64,000 nt of DNA from Hymenolepis diminuta (lineage: Eukaryota; Platyhelminthes; Cestoda; Cyclophyllidea; Hymenolepididae). The position numbers were made by a program, and so were the translations under genes. Position 1 is the stretch's first letter; each line of letters starts with the position of its first letter. Location: the NCBI GenBank assembly GCA_900708905.1, contig CAADRB010000062.1, positions 653,309 through 717,308 of the forward strand. Reading direction: 5' to 3'. The notes beneath the pieces are model-generated. The model was given only the letters and a program-made list of their open reading frames with translations, was not told where the DNA came from and searched no databases. This document shows positions 14,201 through 26,317 of this stretch, one piece after another.

Positions 14201-16292
14201 CTCATATGCTCGTGAACAGCTTTTGCCATTCCTGCGATCGACACACCAATATCCCTTAAATGAAGCTCTCGAGCTGTGTAAATCTTTGAATTATATTCCG
14301 GAGACGGTATATCTACTTACTCGAGTTGGGCGGCGGAAGGATGCTTTGAAGCTGCTTATGGAAAAGGTTTTTAAATAATTGCTTCTTGATTATTTGCGTG
14401 CTTGTTTTTATTTTAACGAGTCGAACATCTAGTTGAGTTATGGTCTGCTTGTCTTTTGGTCATTGTATCAGGAATTTCACAGCGTAAACATTTTCGATTA
14501 AGGCTGTCAATAGCATTTAATACATATCGCTAAATCCCAGGACGGATAGTCCTATCCCTTGGAAAGAATCCAGCAGCAGTCTTGCTGACAACTGGTCTTG
14601 ACCAAAAATGTACTTTTATTAGTTTTATTTTACATAACTAGACTCGAAGGATGAAAACTGATAATACATGAGCATGTTGTGAATGCCCACAATTCGACAA
14701 CGTGATTCCGTTTTTTCCGTACGTATTCTCGCACTTCGCATTCGAAAATCCAAGAATCGCACCAGCAATCAAAATATGTATCTACCATCTCAGTTTCATT
14801 CTTCTAATAAGTTAAAATGCGATATCTCTTATTTAGGGTGCCGACGATACTTTCCTACTAGGCAATCGTCAACTTACCCCTGAACAGCGTCAAGCCGAAG
14901 TAGCTGTGCAGGCCATCACCTACTGCCTCGAAGAAGACACATCTCTCAACTCTGAGGGAGTTGCCTATCTCACTTCCTACGACTATCCCCACCGCCCCCA
15001 TAGAATTCATTGCCGTCAAAAAACCGCCGTTGGATCTGAGACCAGTCCTTTGAACAGTGAGGAGAATTCAGATGCTGAGAGCCAACATCATGAAAGTGAA
15101 GACGAGGACGAGGATGCGGAAGGTCCGCAAGGTCATTCACTTTCAACCTCCCGAGAGACGGGAGAACTTTGGAGGCAGGTTGTCCTTTTTGCAGTGGACA
15201 AACCTGGCTTCATTTGTGCTCTGTTGAAGCACGCGAGTACGGAGAAGATCGATCCGTTGCTCTTGTTGAGGAAAATTACTCCGAATATGCAGATTCCGAA
15301 CTTGAAGGAGTCGTTAGTGAATTTGCTCAGAAATACTCAAGTAAATCTAATCAAGATTTGTATGTCAGAATGGTAGTAAAAGTGTAACTAGGGAGAATCA
15401 AAACCTGAAAGCTGTATTACCGTTAGGAACAGATCGAAGGTCAAGCATTTCTCGAGCTGTTTACTCTTAATAACTGATGACTGTTAGTCATTTTTCATTG
15501 GGACAAACCTAGTTTTATTTTCACCTCGTTGAAATTTGTTGGAACGGAAAAGATAGATCTAAGCGTTTTGTTTAGCAATATAATACAGATTCCTCATCTA
15601 AAGATGTCCTTGGAATGATGTGGTCTTCACTGCAACTGCAGTATGAACAAGAAACTGACATGAATTCTTACTTGGAGTGGGAACAGGGCAGACTCCCTTT
15701 CATAGTTGGTAATCTGAAGGTCGATAAGCAGCGCTTATATTGCGTTTCTACATATATATATATATATATATATCATTGAGCGTAAGAATTTAATAGCGTT
15801 TATATATATAAACTGTTAATTGATTTCATGGAAAAATGTCTTCAGATGTAATATTTTTAAGTCTATTTTTAATTAATCTTTGTCTTTTAGATGCAAATTG
15901 AGCTACGCAGGAACTGTGAGGCCATGCTGCTAAAAGATCTTCAAGATGTTTCGGCCCGTCTCGTGCAGATTCAAAACCGCGGGATCTTTGTGGATGTGGG
16001 TCAACAACAGGCAAGCAAGCAAGTTTCATTCATTGGCTCATCTATTGGTAACCACGGGCTCTGTAAAGTATGTCGACAAAGTCTTTTAGTCACAGTACAG
16101 TCTTCTAATCCTTCCACGAGCACTACTACTGTTGAGGCGAGGAGTGTTGGTCAACTCCATCAACCACCTCTTGTCGTGTTCCGCTGTTCTCATGTCTTTC
16201 ATCGATCGTGTGTATTCAAGAGGTCATCTGGACGACATGTGGTGGCTTGTCCGATTTGCGTTCAACAGCATGTGCCGGCTGCAGCTTCCTAG
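8245..16292 (+). CDS. VPS41: VPS41, HOPS complex subunit (WD40 propeller, CHCR/TPR solenoid, RING-H2)
   Basis: Subunit of the HOPS tether that docks late endosomes, autophagosomes and AP-3 vesicles to lysosomes. Thirteen exons: 8245-8457, 8529-8603, 8646-8771, 8971-9090, 9167-9237, 9670-10277, 11851-12023, 12929-13069, 13381-13579, 13648-13925, 14127-14366, 14837-15340, 15891-16292. They sum to 1049 codons plus stop with consistent phase (human 854 residues). N-terminal propeller about 1-420, alpha-solenoid about 440-910 with family-typical DRIDWFL, PNLKESLVNLL and LLPFLRSTHQYPL. The C-terminal RING-H2 has Cys974, Cys977, Cys1015, His1017, His1020, Cys1023, Cys1036, Cys1039. Extra length lies in the propeller (exon 6) and in an acidic insertion of about 74 residues (about 784-857) in exon 12, before the conserved GELWRQVVLFAVDKPGF. 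A 52-bp frame near 10560-10610 looks exon-like but does not fit the phase. Confidence 0.95.
10278..11850 (+). other. VPS41 intron 6 (1.57 kb)
   Basis: Largest VPS41 intron. The exons on either side join in phase 1 and give a continuous propeller-to-solenoid junction matching human VPS41 in spacing. It contains scattered short open frames (10421-10884) but no recognisable gene or repeat. Confidence 0.7.
12024..12928 (+). other. VPS41 intron 7 (0.9 kb)
   Basis: A+T-rich intron sequence between the exon ending at 12023 and the exon starting at 12929. No gene, repeat or RNA was recognised. Confidence 0.7.
15752..15773. repeat. (TA)11 microsatellite in VPS41 intron 12
   Basis: Uninterrupted alternating A/T run of 22 bases inside the intron 15341-15890. 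A second short TA run follows near 15801-15810. Confidence 0.9.
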
Positions 16293-17611
16293 TCTCTTGT
16301 TCCCTTCTTCCTCCCTTACTGTTCTTTATTTACCTTATTATGGTTGGAATTTGTAAATAGTGCTGAGAAGAGATAATTTTTACATGATTTAATACGATCA
16401 TTGTGAGATTTTCATGCCATTTCATTTTTGGTAAATTTTCCTGAGAATAATTGTGAATGTTTTATGAATTTACGATAGGAAGAATGCGTTTTTGGAATCA
16501 CCAATGCAGGTGACTCCAGTATACTTTTCCTCCACTCAATGCACGTATATGATTACTGCTTCTCCCAAGAGGCTTGGGAATATTTTTGTTCTACTTGTAC
16601 TTCCAGCAATTAAAAGCAGCTGCCTTCTTTAGAATGTCCAGTTTTAATAATGATGCCATCTCACAATAATAATCTCGATGTTTTAAACGTGATCATAGAG
16701 ATTGTCTCTCTGCCGCACAACGATACCATTTATAAGACAATGGTCTTCTCTCTGCTATTCGTAATGGAACTTTCAGAATCGTTTGTATGTCTGCTTTCTT
16801 TTCGTTACTCTTCTATAATATATGGACATGACAGTGAGTGCTCATTGTTAAACAGCGAGAGGCTTATTAGTTGAAAATGGCAAGGGCCCTAGCTTCTCAT
16901 TAGTTCACCTTAAGGCAATAATCGTTGGTACGTGTTAAGTGTTTCTCTATTAATCTGTGAGATTGCTAGCTAAGTCTACTTCCAGTTTGTTAGTAGCAGT
17001 TTGGCTAGGCATTGCCAAATGACAATCAATAACCAAGCGCCCACGTGACGACTGGTCGATGTCCTCACGATATTTAAGATAGGGATCTTTTAAATTGACA
17101 GAGTGGTTGAACGTCGCAAATATCGTCAAATCTCGTTTTTCTTTCCATATTCTTAAATTTGAATAGGTAGCTAGCGCTAATACCACGTTAAGTAATAGAT
17201 GAACTAATAAAATTACTTTAAAAATTGTCGTAATGGAGTCATTACAAATTAACAGCCAAGGAACTATATCTTTATAGTAGTAGATACATATGCATTAATA
17301 TGTATAGGGTAGTCAGTAAAAGAAAAAGAGGACATTCGATGGTAATTATGGTAAGGTTATGGTAATGGCAGAGTTCGCCTGAAAGAATTAAAATTAAAAT
17401 CAATCACTGGGTTAACTAGAAGAGTAAAAGCTCAATTCAAACTCGACATTTCACACAGAGAATCTGACGTAGACTAGCGTGCGCACTAATGAAGGGGGGG
17501 GGGGGAGTCAAGATCGGGACAAGGAAATCAATCTTTTACAAAAGGAGAAAAAAAGAATTATAGATCAGCAGAGAGATTGGAATTGTAGTCAGAAACTATG
17601 AGCAGACACAA
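16293..17611. other. Convergent intergenic region between VPS41 and VPS26
   Basis: About 1.3 kb holding the 3' UTRs of two converging genes. It has a run of 12 G at 17494-17505, unusual in this A+T-rich context. Open frames at 16650-16874 and 16950-17186 are not conserved-looking. No further gene is seen. Confidence 0.6.
17494..17505. repeat. Poly-G tract (12 G)
   Basis: Twelve consecutive G about 110 bp beyond the VPS26 stop codon on the side of its 3' UTR; on the VPS26 sense strand it reads as poly-C. It may be a slippage-prone mononucleotide repeat. Confidence 0.9.
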
Positions 17612-20600
17612 TTATGAAATAGCTGGAGTCGTCTCAGGACTAACCTTAGTAGTCGAGGGGGAAGATGCGGATTCGAATGTCTCCATAGATGGTTTATTTA
17701 TAGTCACTTCACTACCATCGCCGCTTCTTTCTCTTTCGCTTTCTTCAATTACAGCATCTCGAGGTGATTCGTAGCGAGCGAAGCTGCGTTGTTCACGAGA
17801 AATTCGTCCTTCAGTATTATCTTCGTCTTGATCTGAGAGACCGCTGAATACGTCCTTTTCTTCACCTTCCAAACTTAGTGTATCATCGGGATTCTCTACA
17901 CCGTTTTCAGCTTGAGCTTGATCATGTTCCTTAGTTTCAGAAGGTCCCTCCATAGCACCATTTGCGTCAGAACTTTGTGCGTTTCCGGCCTAGGTGGAAG
18001 AGAAAGAAATTTTCAATTCAATGATATCATGAAGAGTATTTGCAACAGCAAACTGTGTAGTATTAAGCGCTTTCTTAAATTGTTTGCCGACCTATTTCAG
18101 GCTTAAAAAATCCCTTTTCCTCTCTCATTTGCCCGGAAATATTTATAACTTGTAGCTAGGGAATAAACGTCCCCCTCGATCTATTCTAATAAAGTAATCG
18201 CGAAATATTCTCTCACTTCATTATTTTGGCTGTAGAGGAATATTTCTACTCTCCATTTACGAATTTGAGACTTTTTTTCTCATCTCAACCAACTGATATT
18301 GTCAAATCAAACGTCAGCAATTAGTTGAATAGTAAAAAAACAAATCAATGTTGATGAATCGCCTATATTTGGCCAAGTGTCATTTGTTTTCCTCTAATTT
18401 TACCTTTAAAAGTTAAAATTTGCAATTGTCTCGATTTTTGATCTAGCCAACCGAGGCGACTCATTCAGCGCTTTTTGACTAAGCTAACCGCCCGCATAAA
18501 TTCGATTCAACTTCCAAACCGATTTAGAAAGGGATTTTACAACACTCATAAGGATAGAGGAGTAGTATTATGGAGCCACCTTGATTAGAAATACGAGTTC
18601 TTCTACTGCCCTCTTTATAAGCAAGAATCGGTCAGTGATTGGACATTCCCTTCACTGAGTCTGCATCAAAAATGTGAGTTAAAACTTTGCAGACGAGCAA
18701 GTTGCCCACTGCACTATCGAGGCCTATGAGATTGTCCACGCAATTGCAGGCAAACCTCCACCTCTCCAACATTCAAGCTCTAATAAGTGCTCCCTTCTAT
18801 CCATGCCTTTATCAAGTTTTTATCTGCACTTTTTTGAGCAGTGGAAATTGCTAAAGTAGTTAATTAAATTAACTCAACTGACTCTCACATCTCTAAAAAG
18901 AGTCCTGCTCTACACATCCTCTCACTACCTTAGGAGCTACCTCTCCGACTAAAGCAAATGATTATCGAAATGTGATATAACAAGAATTCAGACACCAAGT
19001 TCATGGAGAGATATAAACAAACTTATAAATCGTATCATTGACCGAGATACGAAACCTTTTCTTATTTCAGTTGGGTTGAATATTTTACATATAAACTCAC
19101 AGAACCAGTTTCGCCATTTTCTTGTTCACTAGGATTGGCCATATGTTCCTGACCTTCCTTCTCAGATTGAGGAACGGAGAGACGACCAACATCTTTTTCT
19201 TCACTGGTCGACGAGGGAGCGGAAACAGATTGTGCAGTGACGGTGGCGGCGGGTCGTGAAGAAGCATTGAGGTAGTTTTGGGGATGCATAGAGAAGTTCT
19301 TTAGTGCTATCATCGTGGATGTTTGTTGATTCTGCATAAATGCCTCGTAGCGTTTATCAGGACGTCGATAAAGAAAGATTTCCTGTAAGAAGTATGTAGG
19401 TTACTGACATCATTATTTCAAGAGAATGTAGTGTCTCTATTTTAAAGTTGATTTCCCTTTTAGTAAAACCTAAGTTGCATATCTACTCATTGGTTTCCTC
19501 ATCTTTTCTCATCATATGCTCTAAGTATCTTCCATTCCATTCCACAGGTAAGCTTCCATTCATCAATACTAAGACGCTCTATACATCTTTTGCATATTAA
19601 AAAAAACTGCATTTCGGAATCTGCATATCCTTAATGCAATGTTTTATCACGATGATTTCAAAACGCCAGTTAGAATAATGATGGATTCTGATTTCGCATG
19701 ACCAGCTGGATACAAACAGTAAACAAAGAAGTTCAAAACACTAGAAGGACCTCGGAATATTTACGTGACTGTCAAGGTATAGATTAGGGGTTACGGATTC
19801 GACACCTATCGGCACACCCAATGAACAGCATGACACTGCACTTATTACGATTGGTAGTAGTTTTTCAGAATGCGGCTCCTAAACCCAAAGATGGATGCTA
19901 AAAACGCTTCCCTTCAAGAGGCTTATTTTTAATTCTAATACACAGAAATTAATGAAATGATTTCGACTATGGAGTAAGATAAACACGTAATCAAGCGGAA
20001 GTCTCATTCATAAAATAAAACCAAAGAACCATTACCAGACGTAGGGATAGAGCAAAGCATTTACAATAATTGAATTTCGGCTGCTGGAGATCAAGAAAAT
20101 AGTATAATATTAAACGAAAAGTATAAATAAAACACTTTTTGTGTTTCCTTTAAACGAAAACAACACGTAAAAAGTTTAGTACTGAAAGTTTCAGGGGAAA
20201 AGTTTTTCCCACTTTCTAGCTAGAACAAAGAATTCTCTTCTAGAAAACTGAAAAATGTATGCAGGGCCCTCGTAACTAAGATAACGGGTACGAAGTCCTG
20301 CAGAAATTGAGGGGAAAATGGAGTAATATAGCTTTAGTTATGTAAAATAATACAGGAATAATGAGAAGATAAATTGTTCAAAAGGTCAAAGAAACACGAG
20401 AAATAGGATTAAATTGTTCTAATTTGATGGTTCAAACATTATAGATTGTTATAACAGTTATCGAACTTCTAATAAAATTTTTATTTGCCAGGAGTGCATG
20501 AAGAATAAGCGCTTCATACTTTTTACAATGATCCGCAGACACATTTTAAGCGGTTCTTGAATAACCACATCACCGAGCATTTTTACGTAAATTACCGAAA

Positions 20601-23600
20601 AAGACATCACGCTTGTCTAAACACAAATACTTGTGTGTGTGGTCAACCAACGTGGGGGGAAACCTTGTATATATTAGACTATGTACCATCATATAAGACG
20701 TGATAGCTCTACATTATAATGAGCTTTTTTCGGTGACAACTGAATATTTGCACAAGTGAGCGTCATTGAGTGAAAAAGGGAAGCGAGAACGCAATAAGCT
20801 GATTCGAGAGCACATAATATTATTCCCTTCTGCAGTTTACACATCGGCATTATTGTGCACTTACCGAGTACAGAGTGTCAAGTTCAGATTGTAGACACAA
20901 TTGGCGCGTATATTCCCAATTTTTCATTCTCATCAACTAATATGCATATAAACCTCACGTTTTACCAATAAAAGGTGGTTAAATGAGTCCCAAGAAAAAA
21001 GACGATACCAACACAATTTATGGCAAAACTGAATGTAATTAATAATTGTTTTATAAAATTCTCGACTGGATAAGACGACTAAACTTCCCAAGGACCTTCA
21101 GCCGCAAAGGTCTTGGATACCGGTTATAAGGATAGTTAACACAATATTTCAACAACAGCGAAGCAGACGTCTCAACAATACATTCTGATTCTAGAGACAC
21201 ATAAGTAGGAGTGTTCGGTCTTGAAAACGAGGACTGCTTGCAAAATAATAAATGAAGCCAGTTTCAATCACTTGTCGAGGTTTTATACCCTATTTACGCT
21301 TAACTGTTATATTAATTCGCTCACCAACTTAACCCAGTTTTCTGCTTCGTTCTGCACATGATTCATCCATTTTTACCTATTTTCTCTGTATTTTTATCGT
21401 TACCTTTCACCTTACTAGTCTTAAAGATTAGCGCTTTCTCTTAAAAAAACAATTCGGTAAATGACTCTATCACCTCCCCAACTTGCCTTAGCGAAGTCCG
21501 TAAATAGAACTCATTTTTCTAATAAAACCAACAGACATCACTTTTCACACCTCCAAACTCTGTTGAGATCTTCTCAACCACGAAAACTATGACAAATCAC
21601 GACTCACATGCTGTTTATAATACCGCCTCTCTTCCTCGTCCAACAGCACCAAATTGATGTAGTATCGCACGGAGAACTTTCGATTGACATCCTTCGCAGT
21701 AGGGGTCAGCTGCTCATAGGCACCAAGGAAGAGGCGAATGGGAATGCATTCACCACGCACCGGTGCACCGTCCATGATCTCAAACTTGGCCATTGTCTCC
21801 AATTCCGTGAAAGTATTTACCGCTCCAAGGCCAGTGGACTCCCGACGCAGGATCTGCACCTCCATGTACTTGATTTTTACGCGGACGAGTTGGAAGTAGA
21901 TCTTGCCAACTATTACATCTTCTAGGTGGTAGCTAAAAAGATAATGCAGTAGAGTTTATCACAAGACGTAAGAAGTATGGAATAATCCGGCAATGCCTAA
22001 GCACACCGATAGGAAATGCTTCAACATTCATATCGGCCGGATAGTTGTTTCCTGAAACCTTGCTCACGAAAACGTCGCATTCCCACATTTGCTTCAGTTG
22101 ATCCACTTTTTAACAACTATAGTTACCATTCATCTTCTGTGTGCCGATGAGTATCCAACTCATGAACTTTGACTTGGAAAAAGTGTTCGTCAGGCGTTAC
22201 GTCACAGATGCAGAGTAAAATTCAATATTTACTCTAATAGTTCGAGCAAAAATTTTGACAATACCTTCGACTTCAAGTACCCAGTTAGTTTAGTTGGAAG
22301 TAAACTGCATGTACTGTAAGGCGGAAAACACAGTTAAGCTTCACAAATCCGTTGAAGAGAAACATTTTGAAATTTTCATTAGGCACGGAAGGTATCTTGT
22401 AACAAGTCAGATGATGAACTCATATTCAACAACTCTTGTTAATCGGTATTAACTGGTATGGTTGGCAATTCTAATCACTGGATGTTTACTAAAGGACTAT
22501 TATCCCATGAACTACGGTAAATGTATACAATGACCGCAGGACTTATAAATCTGAATCGAAGTTACATCTGAAATATCATCTACCATGCCATGTAATCCGA
22601 TTACTACATCTTATTGTCAAATGGGATGTTCGCCATATTCACCATAACTCGGAATGATTAGGACATGCCTCAGGATCGCTTAATTATAAGTCCTAATGTA
22701 TCCAAATTATAAGTCAAAATTTGGTCGTATTATATGAGGGAATCCGAATAACAAAATACTAATAGACAACCCATATTGGTCATCTAAACATAAAAGGAAC
22801 TTCTAAAAGATTTGTAACACCAAATGAGTAGCATCAGCCTTAAAGACTTATACTTTGGGGTTTATCGGCGACTATAATAATTCAAACGTTATTTGGGGCA
22901 TCTAAAACCTTGGACTAAGTACAATATTACAATAGTTACGTGAAAGCTCACTAGCGGCCAAATCTTTTAATTTCCAGATAGGCTAATTTCTAGATGGATT
23001 TTGATATATTTGCAATTTCAAGTGCGCAGTTAGTCGCATGTACTTGAGTATTTACCAAGTCATATCATAGCGACATGAAAAGATAAGCTATATTAGTATA
23101 TTAACAAATTGGTTGAAAGCAAAATTGAATATTATCGGTGATCTGAACAGATTTAATAAAATTCTTGTTGTCATTGTGCTATTTGATTAAAATTTGTTCG
23201 TCCTCATTCATAGGATTGAAGTCTCATCACTGGTAGACTACTGACCATCCAAACAGCTTATCAATTTCATATATCCAAATCCATAGAGGCAACTACACCT
23301 TCATAATAATCAAGCTGCTGAGTTACGAGTTTTCAGCATTTTACTAAGGCTGAGCAACTGTAACCAAGGTACTACCTCAGAGAGCACCCAACAAAGTCGC
23401 AGAGGTAGCCTAGATTATAGCCACGGCTGCTTACGATTGTATAACAAATGTTTACACCTCCACTTATACATACAAGGTCATTGAGAATGTTAAATACATT
23501 CATACCGAGTTAGTGATGCACAAATCCACTCACTACAGGTGCATTTGGGAATACTTAACTAGTCTTAAGAAAGAAGGCCATATAATTTTAGCAAAAGGAA

Positions 23601-26317
23601 CATACCAGGACTTATTGTATTCAAATTCGATATGTAGGCTCTCTTCAATGCCCACTTCCATTTGAATGTTGGTGTCGGGATGTTGAGGTTTGTAGAAGGA
23701 ATGTACGAGGAAGTCCAACTCCTTGGTCAGGTCCATAAATCGTTTCACCACTGTCACCCGAAGAAAGTACCTAAAAGATGACACCAAAAGAAAACAAATC
23801 GACACTAGAGAGAGTGGATAAATGAAACGAGAATACAGTTATTGGTATCTTTTTTAATTTTTTTACTCTACGGCACCAATCATTGGCTGTGAAACTTTTA
23901 GAGGTAATATCGGGGAAAAAAAGATGGCGAAGCGAATAACGGTCCTGTCTTCGAAGTCATATCGAACAGATCCAAAATCCCGAAATTGATGACTATCGGT
24001 GTACAATAAGGGATGGAAATGGTCAAAGATACTAACTATTAATGGTTAGAAGGAGGATCTGGAGAACACAACATTCTCATCAGAGTGGCCCAGGATGCCC
24101 TCCTTCAAAGATCCTGGGAAGTTTTTTTACAAGAACATCAGTTAGACGATCTACAGAGTTGCCTACAATGGTCAAAAAAGGATCGAAAGAGAAATAATCA
24201 AATGATAAGTTTCCTTTATCATCTCTGACATCAATTAGAGGAGCCGGATTAATTATGGATATTGTGGTATCCTGGCTTTCAGTGTCTGGCCACATGAACA
24301 AAACCTTTTGAGACACGGAGACATGAGTATGACTGACTTTTCCTTGTTGACAAATCTAGCTCGTTTATCTATTTGAAAATTCGTAATTAACAAAGTCACT
24401 AAGATTTGAAATACTCAAGGCGTGTTGTCCGTGAGATTTTCCCGATGCGTCACGAATGAATTATCACAACCATTAGGGGATACTTTCTGGATAATATTCA
24501 AAACGATTTGCTGAGATTTTATTGGTGATTCATGTTTTTTTATTAGACACAACCGTTAATTGGTGGCAGAAGGTATTAGCCGGGCACGTTGGCCGAACTG
24601 TTTATTAGCATAGGCACATGTGAGGCGAATCCGAGGATAGCACAAAGCAAGCACGAGCAATCTGATGTCAAAGTGGTCACTTTGCAGACAATTCAACAAA
24701 TGCGTGAAACAGTGCTATGACCCAATCATTAAATTCAAAATCCAAACTGTAGTATAATGGTAAGACTAAGTCAACATTATTAAGATCTATTATACAGCTT
24801 GGACGTCAAAGATGTGACCGAGACGTCATGATATTACTATGGGCTGTTAATCAAAGTACGGATACCTGTCTTTATAAGAGATAATAAATGAGATCAATAC
24901 AGTTGAAATTTATCTAAGTGATCACCTAACTTGCAGCGGACTGAAAATAAAGAACTTATTTTAAAAGGTAAATTTTGAAGAGATTTTCGGCATTACTAAC
25001 GACGCAAATATAATACGAAGTTGAATTCCACTTGACTTGAAAAATTAATGAGTACAACACACTAGACAAGAGAGGAAAATTACGAAATTACCAAGCTCAT
25101 TGGGAGAAGGTATTTTCCTCAGTACCCATCTTAGACAAATGAGTAGCATCCAAGAGCCTCTGATTAGAAATTTGCATATTTTAGTCATTTATTGACCAAT
25201 TTTTGAAAGTGCGAGCGATCATTCCGCTTAATAGATATGTATTTATGGCTCTTGACCTTTGAACTAATAGGAATAAACCCAGCCAGTGCAACTGAAATCA
25301 TTCGATTAACATAAAAATATCATGTTAACATGAATATTTGTTGTGCCAGACAAGAGGTGAAATCAACAGGTGAAAGTCAATGCACAGTCGATATTGCTTC
25401 GTCGGATTTGTAAAGATATATCATATACGACTTCACAAATGATGTGAGTTCGAAACCCATATGATTGAAATGACTATCCGAGTAATCGATTTATTATCGG
25501 ACACATCAGAATATATTCGTCAAAAAATTACTATTGATGAGACCTAAAATTACGTATGACAATAAGGATACAGAATTTTATTAATATTGGGCATGAGAAA
25601 CTAACATTATGGGCTTGTGGTTGTCCAAATCTGCGGTTGTCTGATTTATATGTACAGATAAAGCTCACGGCTAGAATGACTACAATTGCTACTCTGATTG
25701 TAGGCGACTCTGTAGTTTTCATATACATTTACTTCCTTTTTCTAGAGTAAATACAAATAAAGGCAAGAAGAATAGACTATAAATCATTAGTTCCTCAGCA
25801 ATATATTTGCATTCCACGAGTTTGGACATTAAGCTAGAAATAAAGCGATTACTTGAACTGGTAAAAATAGATAAAAATGTTGACTCAACATTATGATAGA
25901 ATACGAACTGGATGTACAATAATATTAACGTAAAACATACCTGAGGTGAACATTCGATCCAGAATAAGACTCATAAGGCATTTCCACGTTGTCAAATTGG
26001 AATGGGTAGGTAGTCGACGCTTGAGACAATATTCCAGGTCGAGCCAAATCCTGTGTTTGATTGAGAAATTCATCTCGACTGCCCCGATCGGCAAAGAAAT
26101 CAATGTGACCGATTAGCTCGATTTTGATCGCCTGATACTCCAATTTACTGCCACGTTTGAGAGAGATGGTTACCTTGCCGGAAATAGTTTCACCATTGTA
26201 AAAAACGGGCAGTAGACATGTTTGATTTTGATCTAACTTGGCTTCAATTAATTTGCGATTCGAAAGATTATTGAGGGAAATATCTATGGAAGCACTTTGT
26301 CCAATACCAAACAAATT
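17612..26317 (-). CDS. VPS26: VPS26, arrestin-like retromer subunit with a long disordered C-terminal tail
   Basis: Retromer core subunit that recycles cargo from endosomes to the Golgi or plasma membrane. Exons (minus): 26317-25941, 23770-23606, 21932-21608, 19382-19101, 17989-17612, in phase through conserved junctions. The first conserved residues are NLFGIGQSASIDI, and the fly protein begins MNFLGFGQS, so only the initiator Met should be missing. A candidate ATG directly before a GTAAAC donor is at 26575-26573 (255-bp intron); another ATG before GTAAGA is at 34786-34784. Including Met the product is 509 residues (human VPS26A 327). Arrestin-fold landmarks: YNGETISGKV, LRYFLRVTVVKRF, MEVGIEESLHIEFEYNKS, YHLEDVIVGKIYF, FEIMDGAPVRGECIPIRLF, RKFSVRYYINLVLLDEEE. 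The conserved core ends near residue 311 (YRRPDKRYEAF). About 198 Ser/Glu/Thr/Pro-rich residues follow. No other gene was recognised in its introns, apart from an orphan frame at 24080-24355. Confidence 0.95.
17990..19100 (-). other. VPS26 intron 5 (1.1 kb)
   Basis: Intron between the two tail-coding exons. It is ordinary A+T-rich sequence with no recognised feature. Confidence 0.7.
19383..21607 (-). other. VPS26 intron 4 (2.2 kb)
   Basis: Intron between the last arrestin-core exon and the start of the tail. No gene, RNA or clear repeat was identified. Confidence 0.7.
21933..23605 (-). other. VPS26 intron 3 (1.7 kb)
   Basis: Intron bounded by a GTATGT donor (exon ends 23606) and a TTTTTAG acceptor (exon starts 21932). 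Nothing else was recognised. Confidence 0.7.
24080..24355 (-). other. Orphan open frame inside VPS26 intron 2 (unrecognised)
   Basis: A 92-codon open stretch on the VPS26 strand, in the intron 23771-25940, ending at a stop at 24080. Composition looks protein-like (PDTESQDTTISI, NPAPLIDVRDDKG, VDRLTDVLVKKLPRIF), unlike the Lys/Asn/Phe-rich noise around it. It begins just after an AG that could be an acceptor, and has no ATG at its start. It is not part of VPS26 by homology. It could be a nested-gene exon, a decayed transposon or chance. No family was recognised. Confidence 0.3.
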
